Shown here: piece after piece, positions 24,263 through 32,792 of the stretch | Numbering within the stretch: the first letter of the stretch is position 1 | Layout: the number at the start of each line of letters is the position of its first letter | Source of the DNA: Falsiroseomonas sp041690465 | GTDB lineage: Bacteria; Pseudomonadota; Alphaproteobacteria; Acetobacterales; Acetobacteraceae | Direction of reading: 5' to 3' | DNA: 64,000 nt | Assembly: GCF_041690465.1 (NCBI RefSeq) | Contig: NZ_JAWLHG010000001.1 | Span: 186,001-250,000, forward strand | Translations under genes and position numbers: made by a program | Notes under the pieces: generated by a model | Told to the model about the DNA's origin: nothing | The model's input: the letters and a program-made list of their open reading frames with translations, nothing else | Database searches by the model: none

Positions 24263-25273
24263 ATGCGGGTCGGTGTGATCGGCGCCACGGGTGCGGTGGG
24301 CAAGGAGCTGGTGGAGGTCCTGGGCAAGCGTCGCTTCCCCGTGACGAAACTCCGCCTCTTCGCCTCGGGCCGCAGCGCCGGCACGCGGGTCACGACGCCC
24401 TTCGGCGAGATCACCATCGAGGAGTTCACGCCGGACAAGGCGAAGGATCTCGACCTGGCCCTGCTCGCCGTCTCCGGCGACTTCGCCAAGCAGCACGCCC
24501 CGGCGCTGGTCGCGGCCGGCGTGACGGTGGTGGACAATTCCTCCGCCTTCCGCCTGGACGACAACGTCCCCCTGGTGGTGCCGGAGGTGAACGCGGCCGC
24601 GGTCGGCAATGCCCGGCTGATCGCCAACCCCAACTGCACCACCGCGATCCTCGTCGTCGCGCTGGCGCCGCTGCACGCGGCTTTCGGCCTGAAGCGCGTG
24701 ATCGTCTCCACCTACCAGGCCTCCTCCGGCGCCGGCGCCGAGGGCATGGCCGAGCTGGAGCGCGAGACGCGCCGGGTGCTGGTGGAGGGCGAGAAGCCCC
24801 GCGCCGAGGTCTTCGCCCATCCGCTGGCCTTCAACGTCATCCCGCACATCGACAGCTTCCAGCCCAACGGCTACACGCGGGAGGAGATGAAGGTCGTCTG
24901 GGAGACCCGGAAGATCATGGGTCTGCCCGACCTTCCCGTCTCCTGCACGGCCGTGCGCATCCCGACCATGCGGGTGCATGGCGAGAGCGTGACGATCGAG
25001 ACCGAGAAGCCCATCACGCCCGACGCCGCGCGCGAGGTCCTGCGCGCCGCTGCCGGCGTGAAGGTGGTGGATGATCCCGCCAACAAGCTCTACCCGATGC
25101 CGCTGACGGCGACTGGCCAGGACGATTGCGAGATCGGCCGCATCCGCCAGAACCTGGTCTTCGGCGACCACGGCCTGGATTTCTTCGTCTGCGGCGACCA
25201 GCTGCTGAAGGGCGCGGCGCTCAACGCGGTGCAGATCGCGGAGCGGGTGCCGGCGCTGAAGGTGGCGGCCTGA
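24263..25273 (+). CDS. asd: aspartate-semialdehyde dehydrogenase
   Basis: 336 residues from the ATG at 24263, preceded by AGAAGGAGAG. It reduces aspartyl-4-phosphate to the semialdehyde, the branch point to lysine, diaminopimelate, threonine and methionine. The N-terminal GVIGATGAVGKELVEVL binds NADP. Cys125 in NPNCTT is the nucleophile. SSGAGAEGMAEL and RIPTMRVHGES hold substrate-binding and acid-base residues. Length is normal. It is divergent from lysS and followed by a strong hairpin. Confidence 0.97.
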   Translation: MRVGVIGATGAVGKELVEVLGKRRFPVTKLRLFASGRSAGTRVTTPFGEITIEEFTPDKAKDLDLALLAVSGDFAKQHAPALVAAGVTVVDNSSAFRLDDNVPLVVPEVNAAAVGNARLIANPNCTTAILVVALAPLHAAFGLKRVIVSTYQASSGAGAEGMAELERETRRVLVEGEKPRAEVFAHPLAFNVIPHIDSFQPNGYTREEMKVVWETRKIMGLPDLPVSCTAVRIPTMRVHGESVTIETEKPITPDAAREVLRAAAGVKVVDDPANKLYPMPLTATGQDDCEIGRIRQNLVFGDHGLDFFVCGDQLLKGAALNAVQIAERVPALKVAA

Positions 25274-25283
25274 CTTTCCTTCG

Positions 25284-25307
25284 CCCTCCCCCGCTTGCGG
25301 GGGAGGG
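25284..25307. terminator. hairpin between convergent asd and vapC
   Basis: CCCTCCCCCGC (25284-25294) pairs perfectly with GCGGGGGAGGG (25297-25307), effectively a 10-bp stem with a CTTG loop. There is no T-run on either side. It lies 11 bases after asd and 24 before the vapC stop, so it could serve both directions. It also resembles short GC-rich palindromes repeated between genes in high-GC alphaproteobacteria. Confidence 0.55.
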
Positions 25308-25331
25308 ACGCGAAACCGGGGCCGCGGTCCC

Positions 25332-25742
25332 TTACGGCAGTAACGGCACCCCCGCAGCGGCGGCCGCGCTCCGGAGAGCCCGATCCGTCGTCGCCAGCGG
25401 CAGACGGCGTCGCTGCGCCAGTTCCAGGTAGCTCGCGTCGTACACCGACAGGCCGAACCGCTCCGCGAGACGGATCGTGTCCGTCCACGCCTGTTCGGCC
25501 GTTTCCGCATCCAGCGCGATCGGCAATTCCCGGAGCAACCGCGCCAGTTCGGCGCGTTGCGCCGCATCCACCCGCTGCCGGCGCTCTGCCATGAGCAAGC
25601 CGTTCTGCGCTTCCAGCGGCCAGAGCCCAGGCGCGACCGCGCCCGCCTCGGCCACACGGTCGAGCAGCGCCATCAACTCCGGTGCCTGCTCATCCGCGAA
25701 GCACCAGGCCAGCGCGACAGAGTTGTCGATGACGAAGCTCAA
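25332..25742 (-). CDS. VapC-type PIN-domain toxin ribonuclease
   Basis: 136 residues. PIN-domain acidic residues are seen in FVIDNSVALAWCF (Asp6), PLEAQNGLL (Glu, about 44), LSVYDASYLELAQ (Asp, about 101) and LATTDRALRSAA (Asp, about 119). Together these four coordinate the catalytic metal. VapC toxins cut tRNA or rRNA. The antitoxin gene precedes it with a 4-base overlap (25739-25742), the usual arrangement. The target RNA cannot be predicted. Confidence 0.92.
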   Translation of the reverse strand: MSFVIDNSVALAWCFADEQAPELMALLDRVAEAGAVAPGLWPLEAQNGLLMAERRQRVDAAQRAELARLLRELPIALDAETAEQAWTDTIRLAERFGLSVYDASYLELAQRRRLPLATTDRALRSAAAAAGVPLLP

Positions 25743-25978
25743 GACCGGCCTTCATCCACCAGTTCCTTGATGCCAATGCCTCCAAGGGTGAGGCCCCGGC
25801 TGGCTTGGCGCAGCGCCTCCGCCGTGCGGCGTGCCTTCTCGCGATCGAAGCCGGGCGCGACGGGAACGATCTTCGCAACCGCCACGCCGCGCCGCGTGAT
25901 CGTCACCTCGCGACCATGTTCGGCCTCCGCCACCAGGGCGCTGAGGCGGTTCTTGGCCTCGAACAGGGGAACTTGCAC
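25739..25978 (-). CDS. Phd/YefM-type antitoxin of the VapC pair
   Basis: 79 residues if the GTG at 25978 is the start; the ATG-initiated frame to 26203 carries an unrelated extension. VPLFEAKNRLSALVAEAEHG followed by REVTITRRGVAVAKIVPV is the Phd/YefM DNA-binding fold. The C-terminal GLTLGGIGIKELVDEGRS is the toxin-embracing tail. It should neutralise the PIN toxin and repress the operon. Direct repeats at 26001-26020, just upstream, may be the operator. Confidence 0.87.
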   Translation of the reverse strand: MQVPLFEAKNRLSALVAEAEHGREVTITRRGVAVAKIVPVAPGFDREKARRTAEALRQASRGLTLGGIGIKELVDEGRS

Positions 25979-26000
25979 GGGCAGCGCTCGCGTGTTGATC

Positions 26001-26020
26001 TGGCTAGATAGATGGCTAGA
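26001..26020. repeat. direct repeat upstream of the vapBC-type operon, candidate operator
   Basis: TGGCTAGA occurs at 26001-26008 and again at 26013-26020, 12 bases apart, roughly one helical turn. It sits 23 bases upstream of the antitoxin start, inside an unusually AT-rich patch. Phd-type antitoxins bind repeated sites of this kind; the link is inferred from position. Confidence 0.45.
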
Positions 26021-26109
26021 CCGCCGTCCAGGCGCAATAGGCCGGGCGCGCTTGGGCCATCTTGCCCGTATGGAGTCGCCCCCCTGAACCGGTGCATCAT
26101 TCCCCAGGA

Positions 26110-26496
26110 GTGAAGAAGGTGCGGCGAAGCTTGGCGGCGACCGCCATCCTGTTCGGGGTAGCCGGCATCCTACCTTTGCTGCTGGAGTTGGGGCTGCCAG
26201 CACCTGCCTTCGTGCGCGACGCGATATCGTTCGGCGAGCAGTCGGTAAGGATCGCGGTGGTCGGCGTCGTGGCGCTGCTGGTTGCGCCGACCCTGCTGCT
26301 TTGGGGCCTGATTGCCTTTCAGCAGACGAGCCGCGGGCGCTCGGGCGTCACCGTCGGGGCGATCGTCGTCTGCCTTTGCACCGCGCCCTTCGGTATCGGC
26401 CTCGTTCTCTGCCTGCCCATCTTCTTTTGCGTGATCCTGCCGATCATGCGCCAGTTCAAGGCCGCCGGCGGCACGCCTCCATTCGAGCAAGCCTAG
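26110..26496 (+). CDS. small multi-pass membrane protein of unknown function
   Basis: 128 residues if the GTG at 26110 is used; the frame also has an ATG at 26062 but no clear ribosome binding site for either. Three hydrophobic helices are visible: ATAILFGVAGILPLLLELG, IAVVGVVALLVAPTLLLWGL and TAPFGIGLVLCLPIFFCVIL. A short polar tail follows (MRQFKAAGGTPPFEQA). No family is recognised. Its base composition is slightly lower in GC than its neighbours. It stands alone, between the vapBC-type pair and the helicase. Confidence 0.62.
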   Translation: MKKVRRSLAATAILFGVAGILPLLLELGLPAPAFVRDAISFGEQSVRIAVVGVVALLVAPTLLLWGLIAFQQTSRGRSGVTVGAIVVCLCTAPFGIGLVLCLPIFFCVILPIMRQFKAAGGTPPFEQA

Positions 26497-26598
26497 TGTT
26501 CGGAAACCACCCATCGGGGCGGGCCGGGTGGGCCCCCGGGAAAACCGGACGGTGCCTTCCCTCTTTGTTCGCGCCCCCATCCGGGCCAGATTGCCCCC

Positions 26599-29388
26599 GT
26601 GTCCTCGCCCCGCGCCGCCATCCCCGCCCGTCAGCCGCGCCTTCTCCTTCCCGACGCCCCGGCGCTGGTCGCCGGCTTCGGGCGCGGCGCGTTGCTGACC
26701 CCCGATGGCGAACTCCTCACCCTCCCCACCGCCGAGATCGGCCGCCGCCTGCGCGATCTCGGCCCGCCTTTGCTGGTCCATGCCCCCGCCACCTTCAGGC
26801 GCCTCGGCCTGCCGCCCGTCCCGGCCTGCGACCTGCTGGAGCTCTTCGCCTTCTGCCGCCCGGCCCACCCGGCCGCGCCCACCCCGCGCGGCCTCGCCAT
26901 CTCGCTGGACCGCGACCTGCCGGCGGACGACGAAGCCGCCGCTGCGCTGCTGCCGGAGCTTGCCACGGACCTGCTCCGCCACCTCGCCGCCGGCCGCAAC
27001 GCACCCCTGAACCGCGACGCCGCCCAACTCGCTCAGAAGCTCGGCGCCGAGATCCACTGGCCTTGGGCCGAGTCGGTCCTCGCCGCGCTCGGCCAGCCCG
27101 ACGCCCGCCCCTCGCTCGATCCGCTGAAGGTCTGGCGCCGCCTGCCCGATTGGGAGGACGAGGCGCCGCCCCCGCCCCCCGCCCACCAGCCCATCACCCA
27201 AGCCGAGGCCCGCCGCCGCCTGGCCGACATCCTGGGCGAGGGCGCCGAGCAGCGCCCGCAGCAATCCGACTTCGCCTCCGCCGCCGCCGGCGCCTTCCAG
27301 GCCCGCGAGGCCAAGGGCTCGCCCAACCTGGTGCTCGCCGAGGCCGGCACCGGGACCGGCAAGACGCTCGGCTATGTCGCGCCCGCTTCCCTCTGGGCTG
27401 AGCGCAACGGCGCCCCGGTCTGGATCTCCACCTTCACCCGCAACCTCCAGCGCCAGATCGACCAGGAGACCGCGCGCCTCTACCCCGACCCGGTCGAGCG
27501 CCGCCGCCGCGTCGTGGTCCGCAAGGGGCGGGAGAACTACCTCTGCCTGCTGAACATGGAGGAACAGATCGGCGCGGCGCAGATGGCGGGCATGCTGCTG
27601 CCTCTTGCGCTGGTCTCCCGCTGGGCGCTGTTCACGCGCGACGGCGACCTGATGGGCGGCGATTTCCCGGGTTGGCTCAGCGAGCTCTTCGGCCACCACG
27701 CCGTCTGGCCGCTCGCAGACCGCCGCGGTGAATGCGTCCACTCCGCCTGCGGCCACTACAAGCAATGCTTCGTCGAGCACTCCATCCGCCGCGCGAAGAC
27801 CGCAACGCTGGTGGTGGCGAATCATGCGCTGGTGATGGTGCAGGCCGCCCTCGGCGGTGGCGAGGATGGCCGCCCGCTGCGGCTGGTGTTCGACGAGGGC
27901 CACCATCTGTTCGACGCCGCCGACGCCGCCTTCTCCGCCGATCTCACCGGCGGCGAGACGGCGGAGCTGCGTCGCTGGCTGCTCGGCGCCGAGGGCGGCC
28001 GCTCCCGCGCCCGCGGCCTGGCGCGGCGGATGGAGGAGCTGGTCGGCGATCGTCCCGACCTGCTGATGCCCCTGGAAGACGCCCTGCAGGCCGCCCGCGC
28101 CTTGCCCGGCCAGGGCTGGCCCTCGCGCCTGGCGGAGAACGACCCGCGCGGCGCCACCGAGGATTTTCTTCATTCCGTCCGCCGCCAGGTGCTGGCGCGC
28201 ATCCGCGACGACGATGCCGGCTATGGCGTCGAGTGCGACGTCCACCCGCTGAACCCCGGTGTCCCCGAAGCGGCCGAAAAGCTGGGCGCGGCCCTCGCCC
28301 GCCTGCACGCCCCGTTGCAGACCCTGCGCGATCGTCTGCACGCCCGCCTGGAAGACGAGGCGGAGGAGCTGGAAGTCGGCGACCGCATCCGCATCGAGGC
28401 CGCGGTGCGCGGCATCGAGCGGCGAGCTCTGATGCCGCTCACCGGCTGGGGCGCGATGCTCAAGACGCTGGCCGAGCCGCCCCGCCCGCCCGGCATTCGC
28501 CCCGACTACGTGGACTGGTTCGCCCTGGAACGCCGCGAGGGGCGGGAGGTGGATGCGGGGATGTTCCGCCACCACCTCGACCCCACCCAGCCCTTCGCGC
28601 TGACGGTCGCGGCTCCTGCGCATGGCGTGCTGATCACCTCCGCCACCTTGCGCGATTCCGGCGACGGGGAGACCGACGACCCCGACACGATCTGGCGCGC
28701 CGCCGAGGCCCGCACCGGCGTGCAGCACCTGGCCGCGCCCGCCATCCGCGCCGCCGTGCCCTCGCCCTTCGACTACGGCGCCCGCACCCGCGCGCTGGTC
28801 GTCACCGATGTGGCGCGGGAGGAATTCGGCCAGGTCGCAGCCGCCTATCGCACGCTGTTCGTCGCCGCCGGCGGCGGCGGGCTCGGCCTGTTCACCGCCG
28901 TCCGCCGCCTGCGGGAAGTGCATTCGCGCATCGCCGAACCGCTCGCCCAGGCCGGCATCCCGCTCTACGCGCAGCACGTGGACGCGATGGACAATGCCAC
29001 GCTGGTGGACGTGTTCCGCGCCGAGGAGTCCTCCTGCCTGCTCGGCACCGATGCCATGCGTGATGGCGTGGACGTGCCCGGCCAGTCGCTGCGCATCCTG
29101 GTGTTCGACCGCGTGCCCTGGCCGCGCCCGACCATCCTGCACCGTGAGCGCCGCCTGCACCTCTCCGAGGGTCGCCCGAAGGCGCATGACGACGCGATCG
29201 CCCGTCATCGCCTGCGCCAAGCCTATGGCAGGCTGATCCGCCGCGCCGACGACAAGGGCGTCTTCGTCCTGCTCGATGCGCGCACGCCCTCCCGCCTGCT
29301 GGCGGGGCTGCCGGACGGCGTGATCGTGCAGCGCCTCGGGCTGCGCCAGGCGGTGGAGGCGACGCGGGAGTTCCTGGCTCAGCCCTGA
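26599..29388 (+). CDS. DinG/XPD-type iron-sulfur ATP-dependent DNA helicase
   Basis: 929 residues from a GTG at 26599. The first 215 residues are a poorly conserved N-terminal domain. Walker A is AEAGTGTGKT (about 246-255) and the DEAH-type box is VFDEGHHLF (about 431-439). Four cysteines that would bind a 4Fe-4S cluster lie between them: one in NYLCLLN (about 317) and three in ECVHSACGHYKQC (about 379-391). C-terminal motifs LLGTDAMRDGVDVPGQSL and HRLRQAYGRLIRR are motifs V and VI. Such 5'-3' helicases act in DNA repair and replication restart. The 3' end overlaps the convergent GFA gene by 10 bases. Confidence 0.93.
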   Translation: MSSPRAAIPARQPRLLLPDAPALVAGFGRGALLTPDGELLTLPTAEIGRRLRDLGPPLLVHAPATFRRLGLPPVPACDLLELFAFCRPAHPAAPTPRGLAISLDRDLPADDEAAAALLPELATDLLRHLAAGRNAPLNRDAAQLAQKLGAEIHWPWAESVLAALGQPDARPSLDPLKVWRRLPDWEDEAPPPPPAHQPITQAEARRRLADILGEGAEQRPQQSDFASAAAGAFQAREAKGSPNLVLAEAGTGTGKTLGYVAPASLWAERNGAPVWISTFTRNLQRQIDQETARLYPDPVERRRRVVVRKGRENYLCLLNMEEQIGAAQMAGMLLPLALVSRWALFTRDGDLMGGDFPGWLSELFGHHAVWPLADRRGECVHSACGHYKQCFVEHSIRRAKTATLVVANHALVMVQAALGGGEDGRPLRLVFDEGHHLFDAADAAFSADLTGGETAELRRWLLGAEGGRSRARGLARRMEELVGDRPDLLMPLEDALQAARALPGQGWPSRLAENDPRGATEDFLHSVRRQVLARIRDDDAGYGVECDVHPLNPGVPEAAEKLGAALARLHAPLQTLRDRLHARLEDEAEELEVGDRIRIEAAVRGIERRALMPLTGWGAMLKTLAEPPRPPGIRPDYVDWFALERREGREVDAGMFRHHLDPTQPFALTVAAPAHGVLITSATLRDSGDGETDDPDTIWRAAEARTGVQHLAAPAIRAAVPSPFDYGARTRALVVTDVAREEFGQVAAAYRTLFVAAGGGGLGLFTAVRRLREVHSRIAEPLAQAGIPLYAQHVDAMDNATLVDVFRAEESSCLLGTDAMRDGVDVPGQSLRILVFDRVPWPRPTILHRERRLHLSEGRPKAHDDAIARHRLRQAYGRLIRRADDKGVFVLLDARTPSRLLAGLPDGVIVQRLGLRQAVEATREFLAQP

Positions 29389-29813
29389 GTCTTCGCCGCC
29401 CGAAGTTCCGCCTCGGTCCGTTTCGGCAGGTCGGGGTCGGCGCTGGTCCAGGCGACATGCGTATCCCAGAAGGCGTGCACCTGCGGCGCGCGGTCCGGGC
29501 CCTCGTCCAGCGCCGCCGCGGCGACATGCAGTTCTTCCGCCCAGCGGTCGGACCGGAACAGCATCGGCGAGCCGCAGCGCCGGCAGAATCCGCGCCGCGC
29601 ACCGGGACTCGACTCGTGCCAGGCGAGCGCCGCTTCCCCGGCCGGCTCCACCGCGAAGCTCGTGCGCTTCACCGAGACCCAGGTGACGAAGGCCGCGCCA
29701 TGCGCGCGCTGGCACATGCGGCAATGGCAATGCGCCACCCAGTTGCTCGGCAGCGCGACGCGGAAGCGCACCGCCCCGCAGAGGCAGCCACCCGCGGCAT
29801 CACGGCGAACCAT
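29379..29813 (-). CDS. GFA-family zinc protein (glutathione-dependent formaldehyde-activating-like / CENP-V)
   Basis: 144 residues from the ATG at 29813. Zinc-binding cysteines appear as GGCLCGAVRF at the N-terminus, AHCHCRMCQRAHG in the middle and GFCRRCGSPML near residue 85, the full GFA fold pattern. Family members are small zinc enzymes or binding proteins, some acting on S-hydroxymethylglutathione, but most are uncharacterised. A longer frame to 30074 is a chance extension. Confidence 0.92.
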   Translation of the reverse strand: MVRRDAAGGCLCGAVRFRVALPSNWVAHCHCRMCQRAHGAAFVTWVSVKRTSFAVEPAGEAALAWHESSPGARRGFCRRCGSPMLFRSDRWAEELHVAAAALDEGPDRAPQVHAFWDTHVAWTSADPDLPKRTEAELRAAKTQG

Positions 29814-29877
29814 CGCCCTGTCCTCCCGTCCAGGCCCGTAGCGTAGAGCGGCGGCACACGGCACCGAAAGCGCTCGC

Positions 29878-30117
29878 ATGATGTTGCGCACCGGCCCGCA
29901 TCCGCGCGACGGACGCGGCAAGCTGGTGTTCCTCGCCGACGCCGGGCGCGCCGGGCGGGAGCAGGCGGTTGCCGTCGCCACCGCCTCGATCCCGCCGCGC
30001 GCCGCCGGCCTGCCGGACTCCGAGATCGAGGCGGCCCTGCCGCTGTTGCGCCGGCTGCGCGCCGCGCCCGGCACCGCGCGCGATGCCGATCCGCCGTCCG
30101 CGGCGACGGAGCCGTGA
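29878..30117 (+). CDS. small hypothetical protein
   Basis: 79 residues, divergent from the GFA gene. LVFLADAGRAGREQAVAVATASIPP contains a possible beta-alpha unit, and EIEAALPLLRRLRAAPGTA is helical. No family is recognised and the ribosome binding site is weak. In GC-rich DNA an open frame of this size can be chance. It is kept because the region between GFA and the TerB-like gene has no other gene. Confidence 0.3.
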   Translation: MMLRTGPHPRDGRGKLVFLADAGRAGREQAVAVATASIPPRAAGLPDSEIEAALPLLRRLRAAPGTARDADPPSAATEP

Positions 30118-30187
30118 CACCGCGCCCGCTTGACCCGCCCCCGCTGCCGCGCGAGGGAGTGCCCCTGTTCACGCCGGAGAGCCTCCC

Positions 30188-30622
30188 ATGACCGCCCGCA
30201 GCGAGGCCCACATCGCCCGCTTCACCCCGCAGGAGGCGCTGGTCTGCGCCATGGTGCTGATGTCGGTCGCCGATGGCCCGATGTCCGATGCCGAAGTCGG
30301 CATGATGAGCCGCATGGTGCAGGAACTGCCCGTCTTCGCCGATTTCCACAGCGGCGAGATCGAGACCGTCACCGATGCCGTGGCCAAGCTGCTCGGCCGC
30401 AATGACGGGCTCGACCAGGCGATGACGCTGCTGCGCGACTCCCTGCCGATGCGCCTGCGCGAGACCGCCTACCTGCTCGCCTGCGAGGTCTGCGCCGCGG
30501 ATGGCGAGGCAACGCAGGAGGAACTGCAGCTCCTCCAGGATCTGCGCATCGGCCTCGACATCGACCGGCTGATCGCCGGCGCCATCGAGCGGGCCGCCAA
30601 GGCGCGCTATCAGGTGATCTGA
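30188..30622 (+). CDS. TerB-like (tellurite resistance protein B family) protein
   Basis: 144 residues, all helical. FTPQEALVCAMVLMSVADGP with MSDAEVGMMSRMVQELPVF is the first half of the TerB fold. ETAYLLACEVCAADGEATQE with LQLLQDLRIGL is the second, including the paired metal-binding acidic turns (VADGPMSDAE, AADGEATQEE). TerB domains bind Ca2+ and appear in membrane stress complexes. No other ter genes are nearby, so its role here is unknown. The site GGAGAG precedes the ATG. Confidence 0.9.
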   Translation: MTARSEAHIARFTPQEALVCAMVLMSVADGPMSDAEVGMMSRMVQELPVFADFHSGEIETVTDAVAKLLGRNDGLDQAMTLLRDSLPMRLRETAYLLACEVCAADGEATQEELQLLQDLRIGLDIDRLIAGAIERAAKARYQVI

Positions 30623-30730
30623 CCCCCGGCGCAGCCGGCGATTTTCGGTCCCCCGCGCCCGGGCCCTCGTGCATAGTCTTCGCCCGGTGGGCCGGCCAGG
30701 ACCTGGCCGGCGCAAGCGGGAGGATCGCGA

Positions 30731-31399
30731 ATGCGCAGGACCCTGATGCTGCCGGCTGCGGTGGCGTTGCTGACGGCCCTCGGCCTGGCGGCCGACGCCC
30801 AGACGCCGGCACCGGACGCCGCGCGGAACATGACGTTCTTCGTCACCAGCATCGGCATCGGCCGCGGCGCCGATCTCGGTGGCCTCGCCGGCGGTGATGC
30901 GCATTGCCAAGCGCTGGCCAGCGCGGCCGGCGCCGGCCAACGGACTTGGCGGGCCTATCTCAGCACCCAGGGTTCGGGCGCGGTGAATGCGCGCGACCGC
31001 ATCGGGACCGGTCCCTGGCAGAACGCCAATGGCGTGGTGATCGCCCGCAGCGTTGCGGAGCTGCACTCGCCCGCCAACGCCATGACCAAGCAGACCAACG
31101 TGGACGAGCGCGGCCAGCTGGTGAACGGCCGCGGCGACACGCCGAATCGCCATGACATCCTTACCGGCTCGCAGGAGGACGGCACCGCCTTCAGCGGCGC
31201 CGAGGACCGCACCTGCCGGAACTGGACCTATAGCGGCCAGGATGGCTCGGCGATGCTCGGCCATCATGATCGGGTCGGGCTGCGGGACGACGCGCCCTCC
31301 CGCTCCTGGAACACCTCGCACCCGTCGCGCGGCTGCAGCCAGGACAATCTGCGCAGCACGGGCGGCGCCGGGCTTTTCTACTGCTTCGCCACGGACTGA
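30731..31399 (+). CDS. secreted lectin-like protein (C-type-lectin-like fold)
   Basis: 222 residues with a signal peptide (residues 1-23, cleaved after ADA). Four conserved cysteines (DAHCQALA, RTCRNWTY, SRGCSQDN, FYCFAT) probably form two disulfides. TWRAYLSTQG, RDRIGTGPWQNANG, HDILTGSQEDG and GHHDRVGL match a lectin-like family seen in several alphaproteobacteria and myxobacteria. It would act outside the inner membrane, ligand unknown. GGGAGGA lies just before the start. It is convergent with the TadG-like gene over a strong terminator. Confidence 0.78.
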   Translation: MRRTLMLPAAVALLTALGLAADAQTPAPDAARNMTFFVTSIGIGRGADLGGLAGGDAHCQALASAAGAGQRTWRAYLSTQGSGAVNARDRIGTGPWQNANGVVIARSVAELHSPANAMTKQTNVDERGQLVNGRGDTPNRHDILTGSQEDGTAFSGAEDRTCRNWTYSGQDGSAMLGHHDRVGLRDDAPSRSWNTSHPSRGCSQDNLRSTGGAGLFYCFATD

Positions 31400-31421
31400 C
31401 CCGCTGGCGGACCGGGACGTC

Positions 31422-31456
31422 GCTTCGCACCGGGCGATCGGCGCCCGGTGCGAAGC
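31422..31456. terminator. bidirectional hairpin terminator between convergent genes
   Basis: GCTTCGCACCGGGC (31422-31435) pairs perfectly with GCCCGGTGCGAAGC (31443-31456), a 14-bp stem and 7-base loop. It sits between the ends of the lectin-like (+) and TadG-like (-) genes and is the only strong structure there. No T-run is present, so efficiency is uncertain. Confidence 0.65.
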
Positions 31457-31481
31457 TTGCGCGGGCGTGTGCGGCCCGCTG

Positions 31482-32792
31482 CTATTCGATGATCCGCGCC
31501 ACCTGGGTGTAGCTCACGCCGGTTCCGGTCCCGGCGCAGCTGCTGACGCCGGCGGAAGAGCCGCCGCGCAGCTCGATGGTGTCGGCAACCAGCACCATGC
31601 AGCCATCGGTGGCAGAGGCGCCACTGAACTGCACGGTCGAGCTTGGGAAATACAGCCCGCCCTCGATGTCGAACTCCGCATTGGCGGCGATCTTCACCGC
31701 GGCAGTGCCGCCGCCGCCGGTGGCGCGGATATCGCGGTAGAACAGGATGCCGCGGTAGTCGGGATCCTGCGGGTTCTCCGGCGCGCGCAGCCCCACCATC
31801 GCGCCGCCATTGATGTCGATCTCGCCGATCCGGGAGGGATCGCCGGTGAGCACGATCGTGACGCCCTCACCGCCGGTGCAGGTCGGGCATTCGAGCCTGC
31901 CGCCGCCATTCACCCGCAGCGAGGCGTTGTGGAGGTAGTAGGTGCCGGGCGTGAGCGTCAGCGTGGCGCCGGCGGCCACGCGGATGTCGTCGCAATAGGC
32001 GCGGCGCCCGTTGCTCTCGTAGGGGGAGAGGCTCGTCGGGTTGTTCGATGCGCTCAGGCAGGAGCTGCCGTTGAAGGACGGGAGCACCTTGGTGTCGAGA
32101 TGCGCATAGGGATTGCTGGCGGGAAGCTGCCCTTCCGCCGCCGGCTGCGTCAGTTGCACGGCTTCATCGTCGCAGCCGTCGCAGGTGGTCACGGCGCTTG
32201 CCGTGAAGGCGGTGACCTGGCCGCTGCCGCTGAAGTCGAAGCCGGGGCCGCTGGTGCGGTTGGAGGCGAGCGCGCACTCCGGCGCGCTGATCGTGGCGGA
32301 GCCCGCCACCGTGAATCCGCCGGCGAGGGCGAGGAAGCACACCGGGCGGCTGTCCCGCACCGCCGCCACCGAGCGCCCGGCGACGATGGGCGCACTGCGC
32401 AGGAACATGCCGGACGCAGCGAGGCGCTGCTGCTGCCGCACGATCACCTCGACCGCCGCGGGGTTGCCTCTGTTCGGGCCGCTGGCGGGCGGGATGTTCA
32501 CCTCGACCGTGTTGATCCCGCCATGCGCGAAGCCGTTGCGGCCCGACACGTCCGCCGCGGCCAGCCTCGCGGTGGCCTCGCCGCTCCGCGGCAGGACGGC
32601 CGCCGCCGCGAGCGCCGACATGTCGGCCGCGTTCCCCGCCCCGCGACGCGCCGAGTACCACACGCCCGCATCGGTCGCGAGCGCGACCGCGCCAAAGAGC
32701 GGAACCACGGAGGCGGCGAAGACGACCGCGGTGACACCGCGGCGGTCGCCAAGCATGCGGCGGAGGCTCGGGAGCAAGGTCGGGAGCATCAT
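31482..32792 (-). CDS. TadG/TadE-like pilus-associated exported protein
   Basis: 436 residues. The N-terminal DRRGVTAVVFAASVVPLFGA (about 16-35) is the TadE/TadG-like segment: a charged turn, then one membrane helix, followed by ALATDAGVWYSARRGAGNAADMSAL. The rest is a beta-rich extracytoplasmic domain with repeated Gly-rich turns and several cysteines (TCDGCDDE, ECPTCTGGE). TadG proteins associate with Flp pilus assembly or the cell envelope. No other tad genes are in the window, so this is an orphan copy. The ATG at 32792 is followed by another at 32789. Confidence 0.82.
   Translation of the reverse strand: MMLPTLLPSLRRMLGDRRGVTAVVFAASVVPLFGAVALATDAGVWYSARRGAGNAADMSALAAAAVLPRSGEATARLAAADVSGRNGFAHGGINTVEVNIPPASGPNRGNPAAVEVIVRQQQRLAASGMFLRSAPIVAGRSVAAVRDSRPVCFLALAGGFTVAGSATISAPECALASNRTSGPGFDFSGSGQVTAFTASAVTTCDGCDDEAVQLTQPAAEGQLPASNPYAHLDTKVLPSFNGSSCLSASNNPTSLSPYESNGRRAYCDDIRVAAGATLTLTPGTYYLHNASLRVNGGGRLECPTCTGGEGVTIVLTGDPSRIGEIDINGGAMVGLRAPENPQDPDYRGILFYRDIRATGGGGTAAVKIAANAEFDIEGGLYFPSSTVQFSGASATDGCMVLVADTIELRGGSSAGVSSCAGTGTGVSYTQVARIIE

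Noticed and set aside
26170..29730. Minus-strand frame of 1186 codons
   Set aside because: Antisense to the DinG/XPD-type helicase, which has all helicase motifs; the shadow has none.
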